From Rappaport israeli (GTDB taxonomy: Bacteria; Pseudomonadota; Gammaproteobacteria; Cardiobacteriales; Cardiobacteriaceae): a stretch of 64,000 nt of DNA. The notes beneath the pieces are model-generated. The model was not told where the DNA came from. It saw only the letters and a program-made list of their open reading frames with translations, and searched no databases. A program made the translations under genes and the position numbers. The stretch lies in contig NZ_LXHZ01000008.1 in assembly GCF_001888055.1 (NCBI RefSeq), forward strand, positions 36,565 through 100,564, in the 5' to 3' direction. Below, one piece after another: positions 19,406 to 27,836 of this stretch (the first letter of the stretch is position 1; every line of letters starts with the position of its first letter).

Positions 19406-20800
19406 ATGGTTTTTAAATGGTTTAAAAAACTCACTAATTCCTCTGACAAAGACACCACCAGAGATAATGAAACCAACGAAGAAATCAGCACCGACCAAAT
19501 AGAGGAAAAAGAAGAAACCTCAAAAGAGTTCCATGAGCCACAGCTTAATGAAACGATTCATATAGAGTCTGAGCAAGAAAATCATGAACCTCAAATCCTA
19601 GAGCTAGAAACCGCACAACCTCAAATCATAGATGAGCAAATCGAACAACTTCAATCCAACCATAGCGATAGCGCAGACTCTCTTACTAATGAGCCAAATT
19701 CTGTCGTAACCAACGAATACTCTATAGATGATTTATTAGAAGACGAAGAGCCTACAAACACCAGCCCAGCTGCACAGTCCAATACTCCAATTTTCAATCT
19801 TAACCTTCCCCCTAACCTACCAAAACATATCCAACAAAATTTAAATACTGTTGTAAGTCAACATTTAAAGCAAGAGGTAAGACCAGCAGAAAACAAAAGC
19901 TATCTTCAGCGCCTAAAACAAGGACTAAGCAAAACTCGTGATGGCTTTGCGGACTTATTCTTAGGCAAAAAAGCGCTTAACCAAGAACTGGTTGATGAAC
20001 TAGAGATGCAACTACTCACCGCCGATGTAGGCATTGAGGTAACCGAGAAAATTATTCAAAAAGTTAGCGGACTGATAAGGCGCAATGAAGTTGAAGATGT
20101 TGATGCGGTTAAAACAGCTATGCTCTCGCATATGCACGAACTCCTTTCTCCTTATGCACAACCTCTTAACACAGAGGCTCACAAACCCTTTGTTATTTTA
20201 ATGACGGGTATTAACGGTGCGGGTAAAACCACAACTATTGGCAAACTCGCTCACTATTATCAGTCTCAAGGCAAAAAAGTTATGCTTGCCGCAGGTGATA
20301 CTTTCCGTGCTGCTGCAGTTGAGCAATTACAAATTTGGGGTAAGCGCAATAACATCCCCGTCATTGCTCAAGCCACTGGCGCTGATGCTGCTTCTGTTGC
20401 TTACGACGCCCTGCAGTCTGCCATTGCCCGCCAAATTGATATTTTAATTATTGACACTGCAGGACGCCTACACACCCAAAACCATCTCATGGAAGAACTT
20501 AAAAAAATCAAGCGCGTGCTAGAAAAACTAGACCCCCAAGCTCCCCATGAAACCATGCTTGTGATAGATGCTGGTAATGGACAAAATGCCCTGCGCCAAG
20601 CTCAAGAATTCCACCAAGCCATGAACATTGATGGCATCAGTATTACTAAATTAGATGGCACTGCCAAAGGGGGCATTCTCTTTGCCATCACGCACAATCT
20701 ACAACTCCCCATCCGCTTTATCGGCGTAGGCGAACAACCGCAAGATTTACGACCATTTAACGCCATGGATTTTGTAAATGCGCTATTATACAACGAGTAA
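19406..20800 (+). CDS. ftsY: Signal recognition particle receptor FtsY
   Basis: 464 residues from ATG 19406, chosen for the Shine-Dalgarno ACGGAG just upstream. The acidic A domain (about 10-140, rich in Glu, Asp and Gln) precedes the NG GTPase. The GTPase has GINGAGKTTTIGKLA, the DTFRAAAVEQLQ box, IDTAGR, TKLDGTAKGG and a C-terminal GEQPQDLRPF. It docks ribosome-SRP complexes at the membrane. rpoH follows after 21 bases. The ftsE and ftsX genes that normally sit between ftsY and rpoH are absent. Confidence 0.96.
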   Translation: MVFKWFKKLTNSSDKDTTRDNETNEEISTDQIEEKEETSKEFHEPQLNETIHIESEQENHEPQILELETAQPQIIDEQIEQLQSNHSDSADSLTNEPNSVVTNEYSIDDLLEDEEPTNTSPAAQSNTPIFNLNLPPNLPKHIQQNLNTVVSQHLKQEVRPAENKSYLQRLKQGLSKTRDGFADLFLGKKALNQELVDELEMQLLTADVGIEVTEKIIQKVSGLIRRNEVEDVDAVKTAMLSHMHELLSPYAQPLNTEAHKPFVILMTGINGAGKTTTIGKLAHYYQSQGKKVMLAAGDTFRAAAVEQLQIWGKRNNIPVIAQATGADAASVAYDALQSAIARQIDILIIDTAGRLHTQNHLMEELKKIKRVLEKLDPQAPHETMLVIDAGNGQNALRQAQEFHQAMNIDGISITKLDGTAKGGILFAITHNLQLPIRFIGVGEQPQDLRPFNAMDFVNALLYNE

Positions 20801-20821
20801 AATTTAATGTAGGTACATACT

Positions 20822-21706
20822 ATGATAACTAAAAATAATTCATCTACGACTTCTCAAGCTCTCATCGTTAATGAACAATGGCTTACCCCCGCAACCGATA
20901 TCGAACAATATATTGCGAAAGTTCGTCAGATCCCAGTCCTTGATGCCGAAGAGGAATTGCGTTTAGCGCATAAACTGCGCAACGAACATTCATTAGAAGC
21001 GGCTCAGACGCTTATTGTTCATCATTTAAAATTTGTTGTTCATATTGCAAGAGGTTTTAGTGGCTATGGTTTACCTATCGGGGATCTTATCCAAGAGGGA
21101 AATGTTGGACTGATGAAAGCAGTTAAACGCTTTGAACCCAACCGTGGCGTGCGCCTAGTTTCTTTTGCCGTGCATTGGATAAAATCTGAAATACACGAAT
21201 ACGTTATCCGCCACTGGCGAATGGTTAAAATTGCCACCACAAAAGCACAGCGCAAATTATTCTTCAATCTGCGTAGCATGAAAAAAGGTATTGCTTGGTT
21301 AAACGATGAAGAAGCGCAACATATTGCTAATGAACTTAACGTCTCTACCAAAGATGTTTTTGAAATGGAAAGTAGAATTCACGGGCAAGATATCTCTTTT
21401 GACCCCACAGAAGACAGCGAAGGCGACGATTACAGCCCGTCAGCATGGCTAAGCGCACAAAGTGTTGACCCTGCTGATATCGCCTCACAAGACGAGCAAA
21501 AAACCCTGATGCACGACAAGCTCCAACAAGGGCTTGCACAACTTGATGAGCGCAGTCGTGAAATCGTTCAAGCTAGATGGTTGAATGAAGACAAAAAAGC
21601 CACTCTTCAATCTCTTGCTGATGCTTACCATGTCTCTGCTGAGCGTATTCGCCAAATTGAGCAACAAGCAATGAAACAGTTGCGCTTAAGCATGGCTACA
21701 AATTAA
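20822..21706 (+). CDS. rpoH: Heat-shock sigma factor sigma-32
   Basis: 294 residues. It directs RNA polymerase to heat-shock promoters. Sigma region 2 shows HHLKFVVHIARGF and GLPIGDLIQEGNVGLMKAV. The RpoH box reads QRKLFFNLR, which separates it from RpoD and RpoS. Region 4 (LQSLADAYHVSAERIRQIEQ) is intact. It is close to ftsY and may share its promoter. No structured thermosensor could be judged by eye. Confidence 0.96.
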   Translation: MITKNNSSTTSQALIVNEQWLTPATDIEQYIAKVRQIPVLDAEEELRLAHKLRNEHSLEAAQTLIVHHLKFVVHIARGFSGYGLPIGDLIQEGNVGLMKAVKRFEPNRGVRLVSFAVHWIKSEIHEYVIRHWRMVKIATTKAQRKLFFNLRSMKKGIAWLNDEEAQHIANELNVSTKDVFEMESRIHGQDISFDPTEDSEGDDYSPSAWLSAQSVDPADIASQDEQKTLMHDKLQQGLAQLDERSREIVQARWLNEDKKATLQSLADAYHVSAERIRQIEQQAMKQLRLSMATN

Positions 21707-21746
21707 ACACCAAATTTTATAACCAACAACCACGAGAGTATTTGTA

Positions 21747-22172
21747 ATGAGCCAACAGATTCGCAAAGCTGGATTAAAAGTAACCGGCCCACGCATGAAA
21801 ATTCTAGATATTATGGAAAAAGAGACTTCTTCTAACGATAAGCATTTAAGTGCAGAAGATGTTTATAAAATCCTTTTAAAAGCTGACGAGGATATCGGAC
21901 TTGCCACCGTTTATCGTGTGCTCACTCAATTTGAACAAGCAGGCATCCTCAAACGCCATAATTTTGAAGGCAATCATAGCGTATTTGAAATTGACTCTGG
22001 CGATCATCACAACCATCTTATCTGTGTAAAAACAGGAAAAGTAGTGGAGTTTTATGATGAAATTATTGCAAGACGTCAAAAAGAAATTGCTGAAGAGCAT
22101 GGTTTTAGTCTAGACGACCACAGTCTCATTCTCTACGGGGTTTATTTAGGTGAAGATGAAGAAGACAACTAA
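21747..22172 (+). CDS. fur: Ferric uptake regulator
   Basis: 141 residues. An N-terminal winged helix (RKAGLKVTGPRMKILDIME, GLATVYRVLTQFEQAGILKRHNF) precedes the metal-binding dimer domain (DHHNHLICVKTGKVVEF). Only one Cys remains of the first CxxC pair (CVKT), and the C-terminal Cys pair is missing. In both respects it resembles Pseudomonas Fur more than E. coli Fur. It represses iron-uptake genes with Fe(II). A terminator follows. Confidence 0.95.
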   Translation: MSQQIRKAGLKVTGPRMKILDIMEKETSSNDKHLSAEDVYKILLKADEDIGLATVYRVLTQFEQAGILKRHNFEGNHSVFEIDSGDHHNHLICVKTGKVVEFYDEIIARRQKEIAEEHGFSLDDHSLILYGVYLGEDEEDN

Positions 22173-22194
22173 ATCTTCTTGCCGACATCAAACA

Positions 22195-22237
22195 AATCAG
22201 GTTAAAACGACACACGCTTTAACCCTGATTTTATTCT
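22195..22237 (+). terminator. Rho-independent terminator after fur
   Basis: AATCAGGTTAAA and TTTAACCCTGATT form a 12-bp stem with a one-base bulge and an 11-base loop, followed by a T-rich tract. It separates fur from ubiG, which lies 138 bases downstream of fur. Confidence 0.75.
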
Positions 22238-22309
22238 AACCACCGCAAAAACAAATCAATGCAATCATGTTAGAATTTATATTATTTCTCTGGCAACCTA
22301 GGAATTATT

Positions 22310-23029
22310 ATGCCCAACTCAACACAACAAACGCCTCTTAATGACAGCATCGCAAGTTTTGAACAACATGGGCATCAGTTTTGGCAACCCAATGGTCCCT
22401 ATAAAAGCCTACACCACATCAACCCTGCGCGACTAAAATTTATCGAACGCTATCAAAACCTTACCAACAAACAAGTGCTTGATATTGGATGCGGAGGAGG
22501 CATACTAAGTGAAGCGATGGTCTCTAAAGGTGCAAAAGTCAGTGGGATTGATATTAGCCCAACAGTTATTCAAACTGCTAAAGACCATCTAAAAACCCAA
22601 CCTTATCATATCGACTACCGCTGTATATCAAGCTCTCAATGTGTTGAAAATAATGAAAAATATGACATTATTACTTGCATGGAAATGCTTGAGCATGTTG
22701 TTGACCCTAGCACCATCTTAAAAGATATTCACGCCCTTCTTAAAGACAATGGTTTTGCATTTTTTTCTACCCTAAATCGCACCTTCACGGCTTATCTCCT
22801 CGCCATCATTGTTGCCGAAAACCTCACCTCTCTCGTCCCCAAAGGCACTCACCAACACGACTGGTTTATCAAACCCAGCGAGCTTGTTAATATGTGTGAG
22901 CAGGCAGGATTACGCGTCAAGGCGATTAGCGGACTGGATTATCACCCTCTCTTAAAAACCGCAACGCTTAGTCGCCGTGTAGGGGTGAACTACCTCCTTG
23001 TTGCACAAAAAATCTCTCAAAACGCCTAA
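22310..23029 (+). CDS. ubiG: Ubiquinone biosynthesis O-methyltransferase
   Basis: 239 residues. It performs both SAM-dependent O-methylations of ubiquinone synthesis. The N-terminus FWQPNGPYKSLHHINPARL is family-specific. The SAM motif VLDIGCGGGILSE, the ITCMEMLEHVVDP strand and LVPKGTHQHDWFIKPSEL are present. A 14-base gap leads to the SDR gene, the ubiG-yciK-like order seen in Pseudomonas. Confidence 0.95.
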   Translation: MPNSTQQTPLNDSIASFEQHGHQFWQPNGPYKSLHHINPARLKFIERYQNLTNKQVLDIGCGGGILSEAMVSKGAKVSGIDISPTVIQTAKDHLKTQPYHIDYRCISSSQCVENNEKYDIITCMEMLEHVVDPSTILKDIHALLKDNGFAFFSTLNRTFTAYLLAIIVAENLTSLVPKGTHQHDWFIKPSELVNMCEQAGLRVKAISGLDYHPLLKTATLSRRVGVNYLLVAQKISQNA

Positions 23030-23044
23030 TCCAAAAACCTTAAT

Positions 23045-23740
23045 ATGAAAAAAACCATCCTCATTACAGCAGCTACCTCAGACCTAGGCAGTGAGCTTGC
23101 TCGCCATCTTGACCAACAAGGACATACCTTGCTCCTACTTGATCAAGAGCAACTATTGCTTGAATCTCTAGATGCTCAGCTTAACGGCGACCATACCCTC
23201 ATTCCCTTTGATATTTGGGCAGCGGACTACACCCAATATCAAACCCTTGCCCAACTAATTGCAGAAGATTATCCAGCCCTTGACGGTCTTATTTTCACGC
23301 AAATGTATGTTGAAAATCTACGCCCTATTATCCACTGCGACCCAGAAACATGGCTAAAAACCCTACAAATCAACCTCACCTCACCATTATGGTTTATTCA
23401 AACCCTGCTGCCCAGCCTACAAGCAAGCGCCCAGCCTAAAATACTATTCACCACCCATGACCAACATCAACAACAACCCGCCTATTGGCATGGATTTGGC
23501 GTTAGTCAAAGCGCATTGCATACACTCATCACCACCCTTCATAACGAACACAGCACCTACGACAACCTACAAATTTCTATCATCGATACTGGCTGGATAG
23601 ACACCTCTTTTAACCGCAACATATTCCCCAACGCCCAACCTCATTGGAAACAGCCAACTGATATTCTCCCCCTATACGAGCAAGCTCTAAACGAGCATCA
23701 ACCATCGACCATTAAAAGATATGCCTATGACCACCCCTAA
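23045..23740 (+). CDS. Short-chain dehydrogenase-like protein (YciK-like) with degenerate active site
   Basis: 231 residues with an SDR fold. The N-terminal TAATSDLGSELA stands for TGxxxGIG, and QINLTSPLWFIQ contains the conserved Asn. The catalytic YxxxK is replaced by FGVSQ (Tyr to Phe, Lys to Gln) and the usual catalytic Ser strand by TTHDQHQ. It therefore probably lacks normal oxidoreductase chemistry, or is a divergent YciK-type protein. It follows ubiG, and its end overlaps the kdsD start by 14 bases. Confidence 0.7.
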   Translation: MKKTILITAATSDLGSELARHLDQQGHTLLLLDQEQLLLESLDAQLNGDHTLIPFDIWAADYTQYQTLAQLIAEDYPALDGLIFTQMYVENLRPIIHCDPETWLKTLQINLTSPLWFIQTLLPSLQASAQPKILFTTHDQHQQQPAYWHGFGVSQSALHTLITTLHNEHSTYDNLQISIIDTGWIDTSFNRNIFPNAQPHWKQPTDILPLYEQALNEHQPSTIKRYAYDHP

Positions 23741-24702
23741 TCATCCATGGCTCATCGCTGCGCAAAACGTCCTAAGCATAGAAGCGCAAGCCATTAGTGC
23801 GCAAAGTGCCAGCCTAGACCAAAATTTTATTCGCGCCTGCCAAACCATCCTAGATTGCAAAGGGCATCTCATCGTTATGGGCATGGGCAAATCAGGCATA
23901 TTGGCGCCAAACTAGCCGCCACCTTTGCCAGCACTGGCACACCCGCCTTTTTTGTTCATCCAGCAGAAGCTGAACACGGCGACCTCGGCATGATTACCCC
24001 ACAAGACTGCCTTCTCACACTCTCTTATTCAGGACAAAGCCACGAAATTCTCACCCTTCTTCCCATCATCCAACGCCTAAGCATCCCCGTTATCAGCATC
24101 ACAGGCAATCCCCAAAGCGCCATAGCGCAACAATCCAACATCCACCTCCCCCTTATAATCGAACGAGAAGCCTGCCCCCTTGGACTTGCCCCCACCTCAA
24201 GCTCAACCGCCACTCTAGCGCTAGGCGACGCCCTAGCCGTTGCACTCATTGAAGCACGACGCTTTTCTAGCGAAGATTTTGCCCGCTCTCATCCAGGCGG
24301 ACGCCTAGGAAAACGCCTCCTAACCACCGTCAAAGACCTCATGCGCACCAAAACAGCCATCCCTAAAAGCCACCCCAAGACAGCCTCAAAACAGTACTAT
24401 TTGAAATCACAGAAAAAAAACTCGGCGTAACCCTTATTTGCGACAATGACCAACTGCTTGGCATCTACACCGATGGCGACCTACGCCGTACTCTTGAAAA
24501 AACCCAACACACCGACCTTCTAAGCCAACCCATCAGCACCTTCATGACCCCCACCCCTCATCACACCACCACAGACCAACTCGCAGCCCAAGCCCTAGAA
24601 CTTATGGAAACATATCACATCACCAGCCTCCCAGTTTTAGAGCAAAACCGCCTAATCGGCATCCTTCATATTCACGACCTACTCAGTGCTGGAATCGCCT
24701 AA
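23727..24702 (+). CDS. kdsD: Arabinose-5-phosphate isomerase, with two one-base frameshifts
   Basis: 325 residues after correction (E. coli KdsD is 328). It converts ribulose 5-phosphate to arabinose 5-phosphate for Kdo. The SIS domain shows GMGKSG, ATFASTGTPAFFVHPAEA, HGDLGM and SYSGQSHE. Two CBS domains follow, with CDNDQLLGIYTDGDLRR and ITSLPVLEQNRLIGILHIHDLL. The first break is at 23897: GGCAT for expected GGCCAT restores HIGAKL. The second is at 24384, where a missing C restores TALKTVLFEI. The gene is normally essential. It overlaps lptC by one base, and the usual kdsC neighbour is missing. Confidence 0.9.
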
Positions 24703-25256
24703 TGCGCTACACAACCTTTTCACTAATCGCCCTAAGCCTACTAAGCGCCTATTGGTATTGGCACAACCAACACCGCCCCACCCAAGTACAGCCAATCAGC
24801 GTCCAAGACACCCCCCTGCTCATCCTAGAGCATCCCATATCCATACACTACGACACTCAAGGACAAGCCAACCTCATCCTAAGCGCCAATCAACTCACGC
24901 ACTACAACGACCCACGCGCCACCACCTATCACACCCCTAAAATCGACTACCACACCCCCGACACACAACACATCCAACTCACCGCCCAAAAAGCCCACCT
25001 TAACCAAGCCCAAACCCAACTCCAATTCCAAGGGCAAGTACAAGTGCAAAGCACACAACACAACCAACGCCAATACTGGCTACAAACCCCCCAACTTAAC
25101 TATCAAATAGAGCAACAAACCCTCGACACCAACGCCCCCATCGAACTCAACACCCCCCAAAGCCAAACCACCGCCCAAGGCGCACATTGGATAATCAACC
25201 AACCCACCATCACCCTAAAGCAAGCCATACGGAGCCACTATGCGCCTAAATTCTAA
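24702..25256 (+). CDS. lptC: LPS export protein LptC
   Basis: 184 residues. An N-terminal membrane helix (FSLIALSLLSAYWYW) is followed by a periplasmic beta-jellyroll domain with Gln/Thr-rich repeats such as GQANLILSANQLTHY. LptC passes LPS from LptB2FG to LptA. It is identified mainly by position between kdsD and lptA and by architecture, because LptC sequences diverge strongly. It overlaps lptA by 17 bases. Confidence 0.9.
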   Translation: MRYTTFSLIALSLLSAYWYWHNQHRPTQVQPISVQDTPLLILEHPISIHYDTQGQANLILSANQLTHYNDPRATTYHTPKIDYHTPDTQHIQLTAQKAHLNQAQTQLQFQGQVQVQSTQHNQRQYWLQTPQLNYQIEQQTLDTNAPIELNTPQSQTTAQGAHWIINQPTITLKQAIRSHYAPKF

Positions 25257-25701
25257 ACTACTGTTAAGCCTCCTCCTTCTCCCACCCACTTTACAGGCAC
25301 AAACTCAAACCCTGCCCATAGAACTCAATGCCGACCATGGTGAATATGACGTACAAAAAGGCATCGCCACCTACACAGGAAACGTCAAAATCAGCCAAGG
25401 CGCCATGACCCTACAAGGCGATAAAATCACCATCCGCCTCAACAACAGCCAAGTCGAACACATAGAAGCATGGGGCAATCTCGCCACCTTTCACTACCAA
25501 CCCAAACAAGACCCAGCCATTGATGGCGAAGGACAACACCTCATCTACGACCTTGAAAGCGCCACCATCACCATCGACAAACAAGCCCACGTTCGTCAAG
25601 GCGAACATCACACCCAAGGCGAGCGCCTCACCTACCACCTCAAAAAAGAAATCGTCCAAGGAAGCCGTGTCCACATGACCTTCCAACCCAAAACCTCATG
25701 A
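25240..25701 (+). CDS. lptA: Periplasmic LPS-bridge protein LptA
   Basis: 153 residues. A signal peptide (MRLNSKLLLSLLLLPPTLQA) is followed by the OstA-like beta-jellyroll: IELNADHGEYDVQKGIATYTG, LQGDKITIRL and EGQHLIYDLESATITIDKQ. LptA polymerises across the periplasm to carry LPS to LptDE. It overlaps the lptB start by four bases, so the genes are tightly coupled. Confidence 0.94.
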   Translation: MRLNSKLLLSLLLLPPTLQAQTQTLPIELNADHGEYDVQKGIATYTGNVKISQGAMTLQGDKITIRLNNSQVEHIEAWGNLATFHYQPKQDPAIDGEGQHLIYDLESATITIDKQAHVRQGEHHTQGERLTYHLKKEIVQGSRVHMTFQPKTS

Positions 25702-26429
25702 CCAGCCAACTCACCGCCCACAACCTCATTAAACATTACAAAAACCGCCCCGTCGTCAACGGCGCCAGCTTTAGCGTGCAAAGCGCCCAAGTCGTCGGAC
25801 TACTTGGGCCCAACGGCGCAGGAAAAACAACCAGTTTTTATCTCACCATCGGACTCATTCGCCCAGATAGTGGCAGCATCTACCTTGACCAAACCAACCT
25901 CACCCCCCTCCCCATACACAAACGCGCCCAACTTGGACTCTCCTACCTTCCGCAAGAAGCCTCCGTCTTTCGCAAACTCAGCGTCCGCGACAACATCCTC
26001 GCCATCCTAGAACTCACAGGACGCCACAAACGCAAACAACGCCTTCAATATGCCAACCAACTCATGCAAGAACTCAACATCAGCCATCTTGCCGACACCC
26101 TAGGCATCAGCCTATCAGGCGGCGAACGCAGACGTTGCGAAATCGCCCGCACCCTCGCCACCCAACCCCGCTTCATCCTCCTAGATGAACCCTTTGCAGG
26201 CGTAGACCCCATCGCCGTTGCCGACATCCGCCACATCATCGACCACCTCCGCCAGCGACAAATCGGCATCCTCATCACCGACCACAACGTCCGCGAAACC
26301 CTCAAAAGTTGCGACCATGCCTACATCTTAAGCGAAGGTCGCATCTTAGCCTCAGGCAGCCCACAGGAACTCATCAACAACCCACAAGCCAGAAGCGCCT
26401 ACCTAGGAAACGACTTTAGCCTCAGCTAA
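25698..26429 (+). CDS. lptB: LPS export ABC transporter ATPase LptB
   Basis: 243 residues. Walker A is GPNGAGKTTS, the signature is LSGGERRRCEIAR, Walker B is FILLDEPFAGVD and the H-loop lies in LITDHNVRETL. The family-specific YLPQEASVFRKLSV is intact. It powers LPS extraction from the inner membrane with LptF and LptG, which are not in this window. Coding-strand composition here is very C-rich (25 C to 11 G in 26161-26220, hand count). rpoN begins four bases after the stop. Confidence 0.97.
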   Translation: MTSQLTAHNLIKHYKNRPVVNGASFSVQSAQVVGLLGPNGAGKTTSFYLTIGLIRPDSGSIYLDQTNLTPLPIHKRAQLGLSYLPQEASVFRKLSVRDNILAILELTGRHKRKQRLQYANQLMQELNISHLADTLGISLSGGERRRCEIARTLATQPRFILLDEPFAGVDPIAVADIRHIIDHLRQRQIGILITDHNVRETLKSCDHAYILSEGRILASGSPQELINNPQARSAYLGNDFSLS

Positions 26430-26433
26430 CGCC

Positions 26434-27805
26434 ATGAACAAACAACACCTCCAACTCAAACAAAGCCAACAACTCACCCTCACCCCCCAACTACAGCATG
26501 CCATCGAACTGCTCGGCATGAACCGCCTCGAACTCGAACAAGAACTCAACCAAATCCTCAACCACAATTTCATGCTCAACATAGACAGCCCCTACCAACT
26601 CACCACCACCGACGAACCTAATGATTTTGATGAACAAATCGACTACGACCCCTACAACGACCCAGAAAATGACTGGCAAGAGCCAAACCCCTCCTACGAC
26701 TCCCAAGAACTCCTCGAGCAACAACTCCACACCCCAACCCTAAGCGAACACCTCATCGAACAACTCCACACCCTAAGCAACGACCCAACACTGCTTAACG
26801 CCGCCACAATAATTGCCTACAATTTAGATTCTGATGGCTACTTTAGAGACACACTTAAAGCCATTGCACAAAGCGCCAACCTCCCCATCTCCCAACTCAA
26901 ACAAGGTCTCGAACTAATCCGCCAATGCCAACCAACAGGCGTTGGCGCAACCGACCTACAAGACTGCCTCACCCTCCAACTACAACAACTCCCCACAGAC
27001 ACCCCCCACCTCAACACCCTCAAACACCTTATCGCTCGCTATCTCCCCTACATTGGCAAAAACCCACAACTTATCAAAAAAAACTTAAACATCAACGAAG
27101 AAGAATACCAACACGCCCTAGAACTCCTGCGCAAACTTGACCCACAACCTGGACAACACTACACCCCAACAGACCTCCCTATACAATACCAAGCTGAAAT
27201 CATCGTTTTAGAAAAAAAACGGCATCAGCTACATCGAAACCACCGAAGAACTCCTCCCCAAACTCAGCCTTAATAAAGAATACGCCCAACTGCTCAAACA
27301 AAGTAAAGGACAAAACAAAACCCTTTTAAATGCCCAATTTCAAGAAGCCAAATTCATCTTAAACGCGCTACAAAAACGCGCTGACACCATTAGACGCGTT
27401 GCCAGCGCCATCGTTGCCCAACAACAAGAATTTTTCCAACAAGGCGATAGCGCCATGAAACCCCTCACCCGTCAACAAATTGCCCAACGCCTAGACCTTC
27501 ACGAAAGCACCATCTCCCGCGCCATCAACGGAAAATATTTACAATGCAAACAAGGGCTTTATGAACTACGTTATTTTTTTGCCAACGAAATTGAAAACAG
27601 CGACGGCGACAACCTCTCCATCACCGCCATAAAAGCTCGCATCCAACAACTCATCACCCAAGAAAACCCCCAAAAACCCCTAAGCGACCAAAGCCTACAA
27701 GCCCTCCTAGCCGAAGAAGGACACCAACTCGCCCGACGCACCATCACCAAATACAGAGAAAGCCTCAACATCCCCGCCAGTAGCCAACGTCGCCTTCACA
27801 ATTAA
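26434..27805 (+). CDS. rpoN: RNA polymerase sigma-54 factor, with a one-base frameshift
   Basis: 456 residues after correction. Region I starts LKQSQQLTLTPQLQHAIELL. The core-binding domain follows, and the DNA-binding domain ends with the RpoN box ARRTITKYRE. The frame breaks at an A8 run (27212-27219). Seven As give VLEKNGISYIETTEELLPK, matching the family. Sigma-54 serves promoters that need AAA+ activators. The position after lptB is standard, but the usual hpf and ptsN neighbours are replaced by mfd. Confidence 0.93.
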
Positions 27806-27836
27806 GCCAACCAATCAAAACCAAGAGAACCTAACC

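Noticed and set aside
24025-24249. Long antisense open frames within kdsD, lptB and mfd
   Set aside because: They arise from the C-rich codon use of the sense genes, have arginine/serine-rich low-complexity translations and lack ribosome-binding sites.
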